Positions 27,249-35,619 of a stretch of DNA of 64,000 bases are shown piece by piece (position 1 is the first letter of the stretch; every line of letters begins with the position of its first letter). The stretch is from NCBI GenBank assembly GCA_018711005.1, contig DVIT01000012.1, positions 62,001 to 126,000 on the forward strand. Direction: 5' to 3'. The notes beneath the pieces are model-generated. The model worked only from the letters and a program-made list of their open reading frames with translations, did not search any database and was not told the origin of the DNA. The translations under genes and the position numbers were made by a program. This DNA comes from Candidatus Scybalocola faecigallinarum (GTDB lineage: Bacteria > Bacillota > Clostridia > Lachnospirales > Lachnospiraceae).

Positions 27249-28055
27249 ATGAAGAAAAAAAAGAAAAGGAACTGGGTATTAAATATTATTCTTGTGATCG
27301 CCATTGTGTGCTTCCTTGGAAGCGGCGGTTATCTTTTGAAATATTACTGGGATAGCTGGCAGGCAGAAAAAAATATTTCCGCTCTGGAGGATATGATCCT
27401 GACCGATGAGGAGGCTGCTGCCCAGACCGGAACCGGCGACGGTTCCCTGGAAAGCGGAGAGTCGTCGGACCGGCAGGCGGCTTCCAACCGTTATGCCCGC
27501 CTTTTGGAACAAAACCCGGATTTTATCGGCTGGATCCAGATCGAGGGAACGCCCATCAGCTATCCGGTCATGTATACGCCGGATGATCCGGAATATTACC
27601 TTCATCGGAACTTTGATAAAGAGTATGAGTACAGCGGCCTTCCCTTTGTGGACGGCAGCTGTTCGCTGGATCCCCGCAGCACCAATGTGATCGTTTATGG
27701 CCATAACATGAAAAGTGATACAATGTTCAGCCATCTTTTGGATTACCAGGATGAGTCCTTTTATAAAGATCATCCCTACATAACCTTTAATACGATCTAC
27801 GGCGATGCCCAGTATGAGATCGTGTCTGTGATCCTGGCGCGGGCTCTGTATGAGGATGAGGAAGGATTCCGCTATTACGGCATGATCGATGCAGCGTCAC
27901 AGGAAGAATTTGATGAATATATGGCGAATATTCATGCAATGGAGTTGTATGATACCGGCGTGGACGCTTCCTACGGAGACCAGCTCCTGACCTTGTCCAC
28001 CTGCGAATATTCCCAGGAAAACGGGCGTCTGGCAATTATTGCAAAAAAAAGATAG
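27249..28055 (+). CDS. srtB: Class B sortase
   Basis: 268 residues: basic N-terminus MKKKKKRNW, one membrane segment (about residues 11-32), an acidic linker, then the sortase barrel. Class B markers are NPDFIGWIQIEGTPISYPV, the catalytic His in IVYGHNM, the Cys in TLSTCEYS (about residue 252) and the Arg in NGRLAIIAK. Sortases attach surface proteins to peptidoglycan through an LPXTG-like motif. No obvious sortase substrate is encoded next to it, so the targets lie elsewhere; class B members can also act as housekeeping enzymes in Clostridia. Confidence 0.93.
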   Translation: MKKKKKRNWVLNIILVIAIVCFLGSGGYLLKYYWDSWQAEKNISALEDMILTDEEAAAQTGTGDGSLESGESSDRQAASNRYARLLEQNPDFIGWIQIEGTPISYPVMYTPDDPEYYLHRNFDKEYEYSGLPFVDGSCSLDPRSTNVIVYGHNMKSDTMFSHLLDYQDESFYKDHPYITFNTIYGDAQYEIVSVILARALYEDEEGFRYYGMIDAASQEEFDEYMANIHAMELYDTGVDASYGDQLLTLSTCEYSQENGRLAIIAKKR

Positions 28056-28172
28056 AATCTATAACGGAAATGTGTTACAATACATTCATCAGGCATTGTA
28101 TAAAATTACCAATTATGTTAATAATTTAACAGAAAAATTAGATCAAAACGTAAAAAACCAGGAGGTTGCCCT

Positions 28173-29384
28173 ATGAATGTATTTGTAGTTAATTGTGGAA
28201 GTTCGTCTTTGAAGTATCAGCTCATTGACGCTCAGTCTGAGCAGGTTCTTGCCAAAGGACTGTGTGAGCGCATCGGTATTGACGGCAGCCAGATCGTATT
28301 TAAGCCGGCCTGCGGCAAAAAAAGCGGAGAGAAGATCACCATCCAGGCGCCTATGCCGGATCACACCAACGCGATCCGCATGGTGCTGGATTGCCTTGTC
28401 AATGAAGATTACGGTGTGATCGCCTCTTTGGATGAGATCGGCGCTATCGGCCACCGTGTGGCTCACGGCGGAGAAAAGCTGGCATCATCGGTGCTCCTTA
28501 ATGATGATGTAGTCAGAGAGATCGAGGAGTGCTGCGAACTGGCTCCCCTGCATAATCCGGCCAATCTTATTGGTATCCGGGTGTGCCATGAGCTTATGCC
28601 AAGTGTCCCTATGGCTGCAATTTTTGATACTGCATTTCATCAGACGATGCCGAGAAAAGCTTATTTGTACGGCCTTCCCTACCGTTATTATACGGATTAT
28701 AAGATCCGCCGCTACGGCTTCCACGGCACCTCCCACCGCTATGTTTCTCAAAAAGCTGCCCAGATCCTGGGCGTACCTTATGAATCCTTAAAGACCGTTG
28801 TGTGCCATTTAGGCAATGGCGCCAGCATTTGTGCTGTGCAGAATGGTAAATCTGTAGATACCAGTATGGGATTTACCCCTGTGGCAGGTCTTGTTATGGG
28901 AACCCGGTGCGGGGATATTGACCCGGCGATTGTAGAATATTTAACAGACAAAGAGAACAAAGACGTCCATGAGATCAACCGGGTACTGAACAAGGAGTCG
29001 GGAATTTACGGCCTTTCCGAAGGTCTGGTAGATTTTCGGGACATTCGCAAGGGCTGCGAAGAAGGCGATGAAAAGTGCCTGAGAGCCATGGATGTGTTTA
29101 TGTATAATATTGCCACAAGAGTCGGCGGCTACGTGGCAGCCATGAACGGCGTGGACGCTATTGTGTTTACGGCAGGGATTGGCGAAAACGGCGATAAGAT
29201 GCGCAAAGATATTTGCGAGCAGTACTGGGGCTACTTAGGCATTAAGATCGATGATGAAAAGAACCGCATTTCCGGTCAGGATGTGGTGATCTCTACACCG
29301 GATTCTAAAGTTAAGGTCCTTGTGATCGGTACAAACGAAGAACTGATGATCGCCCGGGAGACCATGGAGCTTGTAAAGGCGTGA
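28173..29384 (+). CDS. ackA: Acetate kinase
   Basis: 403 residues, normal length. Signatures FVVNCGSSSLKYQL at the N-terminus, HRVAHGGEK, FDTAFHQTMP, RRYGFHGTSHRYVS, CHLGNGASICAV, GTRCGDIDPAIV and FTAGIGENG. It converts acetyl phosphate and ADP to acetate and ATP, the main substrate-level step of acetogenic fermentation. ATG follows CCAGGAGG. No pta gene is adjacent. An AT-rich 117-bp upstream gap holds only weak promoter candidates. Confidence 0.97.
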   Translation: MNVFVVNCGSSSLKYQLIDAQSEQVLAKGLCERIGIDGSQIVFKPACGKKSGEKITIQAPMPDHTNAIRMVLDCLVNEDYGVIASLDEIGAIGHRVAHGGEKLASSVLLNDDVVREIEECCELAPLHNPANLIGIRVCHELMPSVPMAAIFDTAFHQTMPRKAYLYGLPYRYYTDYKIRRYGFHGTSHRYVSQKAAQILGVPYESLKTVVCHLGNGASICAVQNGKSVDTSMGFTPVAGLVMGTRCGDIDPAIVEYLTDKENKDVHEINRVLNKESGIYGLSEGLVDFRDIRKGCEEGDEKCLRAMDVFMYNIATRVGGYVAAMNGVDAIVFTAGIGENGDKMRKDICEQYWGYLGIKIDDEKNRISGQDVVISTPDSKVKVLVIGTNEELMIARETMELVKA

Positions 29385-29456
29385 TTTTTAGGATGACATG
29401 AACCGTCTCCTGCCTGCATATGGTATAGTAATCCAGGCAGAACAGGCGGGGGACTT

Positions 29457-30386
29457 ATGCGGCAAAAGCTTATGCGCGTGCTTTTTATGTGCGGGGCATT
29501 GTACATGATCCCATGCATCCTTACAATGTTGATACGAAAGAATATCCCTGAGACAGACGGCAAAACGTTTGACTCAGGGATTTTAGTTTACATAAGCCAG
29601 GGATCGGAAATGGAGGCCATGGATCTGGAAGAATATCTTGTGGGTGTTGTGTCGGCCCAGATCCCTGCAGATTATCCTCTGGAAGCATGTAAAGCCCAGG
29701 CAGTCATTGCCCGGACCCATGTGATGAATATTATGGGGAGCCGCACCAGCGCCGCCGCGTCAGAGCTGGTCCAGGCTTATGACAGCCGGGAAAACATCCT
29801 GGAAAAATACGGGACAAAGGCGTCCGGTTATTATGAAACCCTTGTCCAGGCAGTGACAGCAACGTCTGAGGAAGTCCTTACCTTTGACGGAGCCTTGGCG
29901 GAACCGGTATATTTTTACGGCGGTACAGGAAAGACCCGGAATGCTGCGGATGTATGGGGAAGCGAGATTCCTTATTTATCTGCGGTGGAAAGCCCGGAGG
30001 ATGGAGAGGCGCAGGAGAACCAGACCCAGGTGACCATGGATGTGGAGGAGTGTATACAGCGGCTGAAAGCCGGGGACAGTGACTTTGAAGCGTCTGCACA
30101 AACCTTTAAGGATACGGTGCAGATCCTGGAAAAGGATGAAAGCGGCTATGTGCTGTCCATACAGCTGGGAAATAAGACCTTTTCCGGAGAACAGCTCCGG
30201 TCACTGCTGGACCTGCCTTCGGCGGCTTTTGAGGTGCGGGCCAAGCGCAAAACAATTACGTTTGATGTGACCGGCTGCGGCCATGGCGTTGGCCTGAGCC
30301 AGCAGGGGGCCTTGATCATGGCGGAGGAAGGCAGGAATTACGAGGAGATTTTGACCTGGTATTTTCCGGGCGCCGGGATAGAATGA
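29457..30386 (+). CDS. spoIID: Stage II sporulation protein D-like, with Gln at the catalytic Glu position
   Basis: 309 residues; ATG at 29457 after AGGCGGGGG. One N-terminal hydrophobic segment (about residues 7-26) then the SpoIID/LytB domain. The conserved block reads VVSAQIPADYPLEACKAQA, where family members normally have an EMP motif whose Glu is the catalytic residue of the lytic transglycosylase; here it is Gln68 (codon CAG at 29658). The C-terminal CGHGVGLSQQGA motif is intact. SpoIID trims peptidoglycan during engulfment with SpoIIP and SpoIIM. The next gene is SpoIIQ-like, a usual pairing. The substitution may reduce or abolish activity. Confidence 0.87.
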   Translation: MRQKLMRVLFMCGALYMIPCILTMLIRKNIPETDGKTFDSGILVYISQGSEMEAMDLEEYLVGVVSAQIPADYPLEACKAQAVIARTHVMNIMGSRTSAAASELVQAYDSRENILEKYGTKASGYYETLVQAVTATSEEVLTFDGALAEPVYFYGGTGKTRNAADVWGSEIPYLSAVESPEDGEAQENQTQVTMDVEECIQRLKAGDSDFEASAQTFKDTVQILEKDESGYVLSIQLGNKTFSGEQLRSLLDLPSAAFEVRAKRKTITFDVTGCGHGVGLSQQGALIMAEEGRNYEEILTWYFPGAGIE

Positions 30387-30406
30387 TAAAAAGTGCCTGA
30401 GCCTGT

Positions 30407-30435
30407 GTATAAAACTTCTGATTGTGGTGAGACTA
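30407..30435 (+). promoter_or_regulatory. Candidate sigma-F-type promoter of the spoIIQ-like gene
   Basis: GTATA (30407-30411), 14-nt spacer, GGTGAGACTA (30426-30435). The second element matches every specified position of the Bacillus sigma-F -10 pattern GGNNANAHTR. Transcription would start only a few bases before the ribosome site AGAGGTG at 30441. Confidence 0.6.
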
Positions 30436-30453
30436 TAGTCAGAGGTGATAAAG

Positions 30454-31287
30454 GTGAAAAGGAAATTGTTTAATTTTTTCAGAAACAAAGGATTTTATCT
30501 GGCCATCGGTATATGTGCCTTAGCCATTGTGGCAGTGGCCGGGGTGGTGAATTACCAGTCCGCAAAACAGGACCGGCAGCTTGCCGAAAATGCCGCCGGA
30601 TTTGAAGATGTACCAGAAGGAGAGGCTGACGGTGCCGTTGCCGATAACCGCACACCGGAAAATGACCGTGATATGGATTACACAGAAGGGTACAATGCAG
30701 ACGAAGTACAGGAGATTTTAAATGAACTTCAGGAAGAAGCTGCTGCCGGAGAATCCTCCGATGCGGTTGCTGTAAATTCCGGAGACGTTTCTGCCCAGGA
30801 AAGTGATGGCGCAGAAGGCGCACAAAGTGAAGAAAGTACCGGTGAGACTCAGGTACAGGATACATCCGCAGGATTTGACGAGACACAGAAGATGAACTGG
30901 CCCGTTTCAGGAACCATCCTGATGGATTACAGTATGGATTCAACGGTTTATTATAAAACCCTGGATCAGTACAAATGTAATCCCGGAGTGCTCATTGCCA
31001 CACAGAGCAATACGCCTGTAAATGCGGCCTTTGAAGGAACTGTTGCCTCGATCACAAATGATGCGGCTCTGGGGACGGTCCTTGTTATGGATATGGGCAA
31101 TGGCTACCAGGCCTCTTACGGACAGATTAAAGATGTGACCGTCAGTGTTGGAGATACTGTGGAAAAAGGCCAGGTGATCGCTGCGGTTGCCCAGCCTACA
31201 AAATATTTCGGAGAAGAAGGGAGCCATCTGTACTTTCAGTTAGAAAAAGACGGAAGCCCTGTAGATCCCAAACCATATATGGAATAA
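30454..31287 (+). CDS. spoIIQ: SpoIIQ-like membrane protein with degenerate M23/LytM domain
   Basis: 277 residues from GTG at 30454, which has AGAGGTG 6 nt upstream; GTG at 30445 lies inside that ribosome site. One membrane segment (about residues 13-33), an acidic Ala/Glu/Ser linker of about 100 residues, then an M23 fold beginning NWPVSGTILMDY. The metal ligands of active LytM enzymes are mostly replaced: the HxGxDI region reads NPGVLI, the YAHL region reads YGQI and HLHF reads HLYF. So it is probably not a peptidase but a structural partner, as in Bacillus SpoIIQ, which pairs with SpoIIIAH across the engulfment septum. Position after spoIID and a sigma-F-like promoter support this. Confidence 0.82.
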   Translation: MKRKLFNFFRNKGFYLAIGICALAIVAVAGVVNYQSAKQDRQLAENAAGFEDVPEGEADGAVADNRTPENDRDMDYTEGYNADEVQEILNELQEEAAAGESSDAVAVNSGDVSAQESDGAEGAQSEESTGETQVQDTSAGFDETQKMNWPVSGTILMDYSMDSTVYYKTLDQYKCNPGVLIATQSNTPVNAAFEGTVASITNDAALGTVLVMDMGNGYQASYGQIKDVTVSVGDTVEKGQVIAAVAQPTKYFGEEGSHLYFQLEKDGSPVDPKPYME

Positions 31288-31289
31288 TC

Positions 31290-31328
31290 CCGTGCGCCCT
31301 GTATTCTTTGGGGCGCACGGCTGTTTTT
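31290..31328 (+). terminator. Terminator of the spoIIQ-like gene
   Basis: CCGTGCGCCC (31290-31299) and GGGCGCACGG (31311-31320) form a perfect 10-bp stem followed by CTGTTTTTT. Confidence 0.92.
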
Positions 31329-31560
31329 TGGATGGATTCCGGCGCTGCCGGGAGCAGTAAGGGGCGGCACATTTGGCCCATTGGTGCATATAATAAGATC
31401 AGGTAGTCAAGGATCATGTGTTTCCCGGATCTCCAAAACGGCTGATGATCATAAAGCGGTGAGTTCAATATGGATGCTTTGGTGCAGTACATATTGAAAA
31501 ATATGCAGCAAATGATCTTCACAACGGCCTCACCGTTAAATAACACATATCATGGCTGCT
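31329..31560. other. Intergenic stretch without a recognised gene
   Basis: About 230 bp between two terminators. The best reading frame is a 32-codon ATG frame from about 31470 without a ribosome site; its predicted peptide is unremarkable. I see no other element here. Confidence 0.4.
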
Positions 31561-31596
31561 TTATATAAAATGCCGGTTCCCTTTTGGGGGCCGGCA
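31561..31596 (-). terminator. Terminator of the flavoprotein gene
   Basis: Read on the minus strand, TGCCGGCCCCC and GGGAACCGGCA (31571-31596) form a stem with a 4-nt AAAA loop and two mismatched positions, followed by TTTTATATAA. Confidence 0.8.
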
Positions 31597-31611
31597 AATT
31601 TCATGGGCGTG

Positions 31612-32229
31612 TCAGCGGATAAAGTTGGTAAAGATGGCCGGCTCTTTTTCCGGAAGGCCGAACTGCTCTTTTCCAAGCTTAATGCTTTTAATGAGGAAAG
31701 CCATGTTCCGTCCAAGGGTGCGCATGGTCTGGAGTCCTTCCAGATCCTGTCTGGCCTCCTCAGCCCGTCCGCCGTGGATCAGGTTCCAGTACTGGCTGGA
31801 AACGACAGGCATACTGGAAATGGTGAAATATTTGTTCAGCTCGTCAAAGGTGGCCGTATTGCCTGCCCGGCGGCAGCTGACAACCGATGCGCCCACCTTC
31901 ATGGATTTGTCAATATGGCTGCTGAAAAACAGACGGTCCAGGAAAGAGATCAGTGTGCCGTTGGCAGAAGCATAGTATACGGGAGAACCGATAACAATGC
32001 CGTCGCAGGCAGCAAACTTGGGCGCTGTTTCATTGACAATATCGTTAAATACACATTTTCCGGTTTCTGCGCATTTGCGGCAGGCGATACATCCCCGAAT
32101 ATCTTTGTTTCCTACATGGATGATTTCTGTATCGATCCCTTCTTTATTCAGTGTCTGGGCCACTTCATTCAGGGCAGTGTAGGTACATCCCTCTTTGTGA
32201 GGGCTTCCGTTGATCAAAAGAACATTCAT
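31612..32229 (-). CDS. Flavodoxin-fold NAD(P)H-dependent FMN reductase / iron-sulfur flavoprotein-like
   Basis: 205 residues; ATG at 32229 after AAGGAGG. N-terminal flavodoxin-like FMN phosphate loop LLINGSPHKEGCTYTAL, then a cysteine pair segment GCIACRKCAETGKC, which resembles the cluster-binding region of iron-sulfur flavoproteins, and GIVIGSPVYYASANGTL for the flavin ring. Such proteins transfer electrons or reduce quinones, nitro compounds or oxidants. It has its own promoter with a 19-bp spacer, suggesting stress-type control, and its own terminator, so it stands alone. Confidence 0.88.
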   Translation of the reverse strand: MNVLLINGSPHKEGCTYTALNEVAQTLNKEGIDTEIIHVGNKDIRGCIACRKCAETGKCVFNDIVNETAPKFAACDGIVIGSPVYYASANGTLISFLDRLFFSSHIDKSMKVGASVVSCRRAGNTATFDELNKYFTISSMPVVSSQYWNLIHGGRAEEARQDLEGLQTMRTLGRNMAFLIKSIKLGKEQFGLPEKEPAIFTNFIR

Positions 32230-32286
32230 GGATTATTCCTCCTTGACTTGAAAAAAAATTTTTTATAACATTATTCTTACATTATC

Positions 32287-32317
32287 ATTATAAACACTTA
32301 GAGTACACAACAGTCAA
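32287..32317 (-). promoter_or_regulatory. Flavoprotein promoter with 19-bp spacer
   Basis: On the minus strand TTGACT (32312-32317) and TATAAT (32287-32292) are excellent boxes but 19 bp apart instead of 17. That spacing is the mark of MerR-family-activated promoters, and ACTCTAAGTGT within the spacer resembles half of such operators, though the other half is poorly conserved. Confidence 0.5.
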
Positions 32318-32343
32318 GTACAAATATTTAATGTCACCGCCGG

Positions 32344-32373
32344 GGTAACCGTTCAGCCGGCTGAACGGTTACC
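32344..32373. repeat. Perfect 30-bp palindrome
   Basis: GGTAACCGTTCAGCC followed at once by its exact reverse complement. No T-run follows on either side. It lies between the divergent flavoprotein and GIY-YIG genes, 27 bp upstream of the flavoprotein -35 box. A 13-nt piece, CTGAACGGTTACC, recurs near 59719. Confidence 0.8.
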
Positions 32374-32434
32374 TTAAGGATATTTAATATTGCCTTATGG
32401 CTGGCGGATTTGTTGCAAGAAGGCGGGAAAGATC

Positions 32435-32695
32435 ATGAATTATACCTATATGGTACAGTGCAGTGACGGAAGCTTATACACAGGCTGGACCAATGACCTG
32501 GATAAGCGCATCCGCGCCCATAATGAAGGGCACGGCGCAAAGTATACAAGGCCCCGGCGTCCGGTAAAGCTGGTCTACTGGGAGGAATTTGAAACAAAAG
32601 AAGAAGCCATGAAGCGGGAGGCTTCCATAAAGAAGCTGACCAGAGCCCAAAAGGTCCGGCTGTGCAGCCGTCGGGACGGACAGTCTTTACTTTAG
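32435..32695 (+). CDS. GIY-YIG nuclease-domain protein (UPF0213/YazA-like)
   Basis: 86 residues from ATG at 32435 after AGGCGGG. The compact GIY-YIG domain is complete: NYTYMVQCSDGSLYTGWT supplies the two motif tyrosines, DLDKRIRAHN the conserved Arg, and REASIKKL the metal-binding Glu. This stand-alone family is widespread in Firmicutes; nuclease activity is predicted from the fold, with a possible role in DNA repair, but the function is not established. It precedes the carbohydrate cluster but belongs to a different transcription unit as far as can be seen. Confidence 0.88.
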   Translation: MNYTYMVQCSDGSLYTGWTNDLDKRIRAHNEGHGAKYTRPRRPVKLVYWEEFETKEEAMKREASIKKLTRAQKVRLCSRRDGQSLL

Positions 32696-32710
32696 GATGA
32701 GCTTTTGCAG

Positions 32711-32773
32711 TAAAAAAAAGACACCATAGTGAAAATCGAGGGCTTATCCGCAGATTCCCGGAAATACTATAAT
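32711..32773 (+). promoter_or_regulatory. Promoter of the glucan phosphorylase operon with shared upstream motif
   Basis: TATAAT at 32768-32773 with only a weak -35 (TTATCC, 18-bp spacer). TAAAAAAAAGACACCA at 32711-32726 lies 41 nt upstream of the -10. The same motif with one change lies 40 nt upstream of the -10 of the ABC transporter operon (40223-40284). A weak -35 with an upstream motif indicates activation, probably by the AraC-type regulator encoded at 47279. Confidence 0.6.
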
Positions 32774-32788
32774 AAATCTATACGTAAC

Positions 32789-32847
32789 CGCATCACATGT
32801 ATTGGACGGAAAGCCTTCGGTAGGGCCGCGGCGGCCTTGAGGATGCG
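32789..32847 (+). other. Structured leader of the GH94 gene
   Basis: CGCATC (32789-32794) can pair with GATGCG (32842-32847), enclosing the strong GGCCGC/GCGGCC hairpin at 32824-32836. The ribosome site AGGAGG starts just after the closing pair. Confidence 0.4.
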
Positions 32848-32869
32848 TGGGAATAGGAGGGAATCACAC

Positions 32870-35542
32870 ATGAACTACAAAATAACGGACACAGAATTTC
32901 GTCTTGAAGATCCCCAGAACGTTGGCGGGCTATATATGCCTTTAGTCAACGAAAAGGTGATGAGCTGCATTACACCGGACGGTCATGGGGATAATAAGAT
33001 CTCCCAGGACTGCTTCTTTTTAGAGCCGGTGAGTATTGAAAATCTTCACAGCAGCATGAGTACAAGGAATTTCTGGTGTATCGTGGATGGGGAGGATGCG
33101 CCCTGGTCTGTTTTCGGTTATTCCGTATATCAGCAGGCACAGCGGCATACGCCTCAGGAAGAAAAGGCATGGCTTCAAGCAGGACCATACTGGCAGGAAG
33201 TAAAGCGCACCTGCCCGAAAAACGGATTGAGCGGAACCGTTCTTTCCTTCTGCCCTGTAGGCGAGGAAATGGCAGAAATCATGAAGGTCACTTTGGAAAA
33301 CAAGGGAGAAGCGCCGATAACATTAACACCTGTGGCGGCTGTCCCCATTTTCGCAAGAGGAGCAGATCATATCCGTGATCATCGCCATGTTACAGCACTG
33401 CTGAACCGGATCTGTGTGACACAGGACGGCGTAGTGGTAACACCTTCCATGGCCTTTGACGAGCGGGGACATCATAAGAACGATATATCCTATGGCGTGT
33501 ACGGCCGGGACGAGCTTGGGGGAAAGCCTGTCGGAGCCGTACCGACGGTAGAGGATTTTATTGGTGACGGCGGAAGCTATATGGCGCCGGTATCTGTACT
33601 GAAGGGATGCGCCTTAAGCACAGAAGGCGCGGAGTTTGACGGATTTGAAGCCATGGGCGGACTGTGGTTTGAAAAAGTAACTCTGGAGCCGGGCGAATCC
33701 CGCAGCTACTGTCTGGTATTAAGCTATAACGGTGAGGGCCTTGAATATCTGGATGTTAAAAAGGCAGGAATCGCTTTTGAAGAAATGAAGGTTTACTGGA
33801 ATGACCAGAAGATTATTACCTGCCACACATCAGAGCCTACCTTTGACACATGGATGGCCTGGGTCAGCCTGCAGCCCCATCTGCGCCGGATTTATGGCTG
33901 CTCCTTCCTGCCTCACCATGACTACGGCCGCGGCGGCCGGGGATGGCGGGACCTGTGGCAGGACTGCCTGTCCCTGATCCTGATCAATCCGGAAATCGTC
34001 CGCAGCGACCTGAAGAACTTCTTTGCAGGTATCCGTGCCGACGGAACTAATGCAACTATTATCGGCAGCCGTCCCGGCGAATTTATTGCTGACCGCAATG
34101 CCATTGTCCGGGTATGGATGGATCATGCATACTGGCCATTCCGCACCGTTGCCCTGTACCTGGAGCAGACCGGAGACTATCCGTTCCTGTTTGAAAGCCA
34201 GCCTTATTTCAGGGATAAGATTCTTAACCGGGGTACAAAGATTGATGAGGCTTATGCAGATGACGGAAGCAACTGCCTGAAGGATGCCGGCGGAAATATG
34301 TACCAGGGAACCCTTTTAGAGCATTTGCTCTTACAACATCTGGCTCAGTTTTTCGATGTAGGCGAACATAATCATATGCGTCTCCACGGTGCCGACTGGA
34401 ATGACGCCCTTGATATGGCCGCAGACAGAGGCGAGAGCGTGGCATTTACCGCAGCCTACAGCGGAAACTTTAAGGAACTGGCTGATCTGTGCCGGACGAT
34501 TAAGAAAAAGATGAGCGTTAAATCTGTGCGGGTATTTAAGGAACTGACCATGCTTTTAGATGCCAGCCCGGAGATTTATAAAGATGTGGCTAAGAAAAAT
34601 GCCCTTCTGGATGCATTTTGCACCGCAAGCTGCAGCCATGTCAGCGGTGAGCTGGCAGAGATTGACATTGACCATCTGGCCGATGTCCTGGAGCAGATGG
34701 GCCTTTGGATCAATAATCATATCCGCTGCATGGAAATCGTTCATGACGATGCCGGAGAGAGCTGGTTCAACGGCTACTACAACAATCACGGACAGCAGGC
34801 TGAAGGCGTTAAGGATGGCCGCGTGCGAATGATGCTTACCGGACAGGTATTTACTATTTTATCCGGAACAGCCCTGGATGAGCAGGTAGAGCAGATCAGC
34901 CGGGCTGCAGAAAAGTATTTGTACAAAAAGGAGATCGGCGGCTATCGTCTGAATACGGATTTTGCGGAAAATAACATGGATATGGGAAGAATGTTCGGAT
35001 TTGCCTATGGCCATAAGGAAAACGGAGCCGTATTCTGCCATATGAGCGTTATGTACGCCTATGCCCTGTATTCCAGAGGCTTTGTCCGGGAAGGTTATAA
35101 AGCCATTGCTTCATTATACGAAAAAGCAGCCGACTTTGAAACAAGCCATATGTATCCGGGCATTCCTGAATACTTTACCCCGAGAGGACAGGGCGTTTAT
35201 TCCTACCTTACCGGTGCAGGAAGCTGGATGGTGCTTACCGTACTGACTCAGATGTACGGCGTACGGGGCAGGGAAGGACATCTTCAGCTGGCGCCGAAGC
35301 TTCTGGCATCCCAGTTTGACAGTAACGGCGTTGCCGGCGTTTCCTTAAAATTTGCCGGAAAATTGCTGGACATCAGCTATGTCAATGCGCAGCATAAAGA
35401 TTTCGGAGACTATGAAGTGGAGGAGATCTTTATTAACGGGCGGCAGTATTTTAATGAAGAAAACTGCGGCATTATCCAGCGAGAGTTTATCAAGTCTCTC
35501 CCATCCGATACGGTTAATGAAATTAAAGTCATCCTTGCATAA
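32870..35542 (+). CDS. GH94 disaccharide/oligosaccharide phosphorylase (laminaribiose-phosphorylase-like or cellobiose-phosphorylase-like)
   Basis: 890 residues from ATG at 32870 after ATAGGAGGG. No signal peptide, so cytosolic. N-terminal beta-sandwich (residues about 1-280), a helical linker, then an (alpha/alpha)6 barrel with YGRGGRGWRDLWQD, HDDAGESWFNGYY-type substrate residues, and HGADWNDALDMA, whose Asp matches the general acid of GH94. GSRPGEFIADRN and the FTPRGQGVYSYLTGAGSWM phosphate-site region are also typical. Such enzymes cleave a beta-linked glucose disaccharide with phosphate, giving glucose-1-phosphate and glucose. The length is nearer the laminaribiose phosphorylases than the roughly 810-residue cellobiose enzymes; specificity needs assay. 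Confidence 0.85.
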   Translation: MNYKITDTEFRLEDPQNVGGLYMPLVNEKVMSCITPDGHGDNKISQDCFFLEPVSIENLHSSMSTRNFWCIVDGEDAPWSVFGYSVYQQAQRHTPQEEKAWLQAGPYWQEVKRTCPKNGLSGTVLSFCPVGEEMAEIMKVTLENKGEAPITLTPVAAVPIFARGADHIRDHRHVTALLNRICVTQDGVVVTPSMAFDERGHHKNDISYGVYGRDELGGKPVGAVPTVEDFIGDGGSYMAPVSVLKGCALSTEGAEFDGFEAMGGLWFEKVTLEPGESRSYCLVLSYNGEGLEYLDVKKAGIAFEEMKVYWNDQKIITCHTSEPTFDTWMAWVSLQPHLRRIYGCSFLPHHDYGRGGRGWRDLWQDCLSLILINPEIVRSDLKNFFAGIRADGTNATIIGSRPGEFIADRNAIVRVWMDHAYWPFRTVALYLEQTGDYPFLFESQPYFRDKILNRGTKIDEAYADDGSNCLKDAGGNMYQGTLLEHLLLQHLAQFFDVGEHNHMRLHGADWNDALDMAADRGESVAFTAAYSGNFKELADLCRTIKKKMSVKSVRVFKELTMLLDASPEIYKDVAKKNALLDAFCTASCSHVSGELAEIDIDHLADVLEQMGLWINNHIRCMEIVHDDAGESWFNGYYNNHGQQAEGVKDGRVRMMLTGQVFTILSGTALDEQVEQISRAAEKYLYKKEIGGYRLNTDFAENNMDMGRMFGFAYGHKENGAVFCHMSVMYAYALYSRGFVREGYKAIASLYEKAADFETSHMYPGIPEYFTPRGQGVYSYLTGAGSWMVLTVLTQMYGVRGREGHLQLAPKLLASQFDSNGVAGVSLKFAGKLLDISYVNAQHKDFGDYEVEEIFINGRQYFNEENCGIIQREFIKSLPSDTVNEIKVILA

Positions 35543-35559
35543 GCATGTGGATCATAAAA

Positions 35560-35596
35560 CTTTGGGCCGGAGGCCAGGCCGCCTTTGGCCCCAAAG
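35560..35596 (+). other. Intercistronic stem-loop between the two phosphorylase genes
   Basis: CTTTGGGCC (35560-35568) pairs with GGCCCCAAAG (35587-35596), one bulged base, just before the AGGAGG of the next gene. No T-run, so probably a stability or processing element. Confidence 0.55.
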
Positions 35597-35619
35597 CTAT
35601 AAAATAACAGGAGGCAGTT

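Noticed and set aside
31552..32268. Plus-strand frame of 238 codons opposite the flavoprotein gene
   Set aside because: The minus-strand gene has flavodoxin motifs, ribosome site, promoter and terminator; the plus frame has none of these.
32696..32869. CcpA cre site before the GH94 gene
   Set aside because: The best candidates do not keep the central CG spacing of the cre consensus on either strand.
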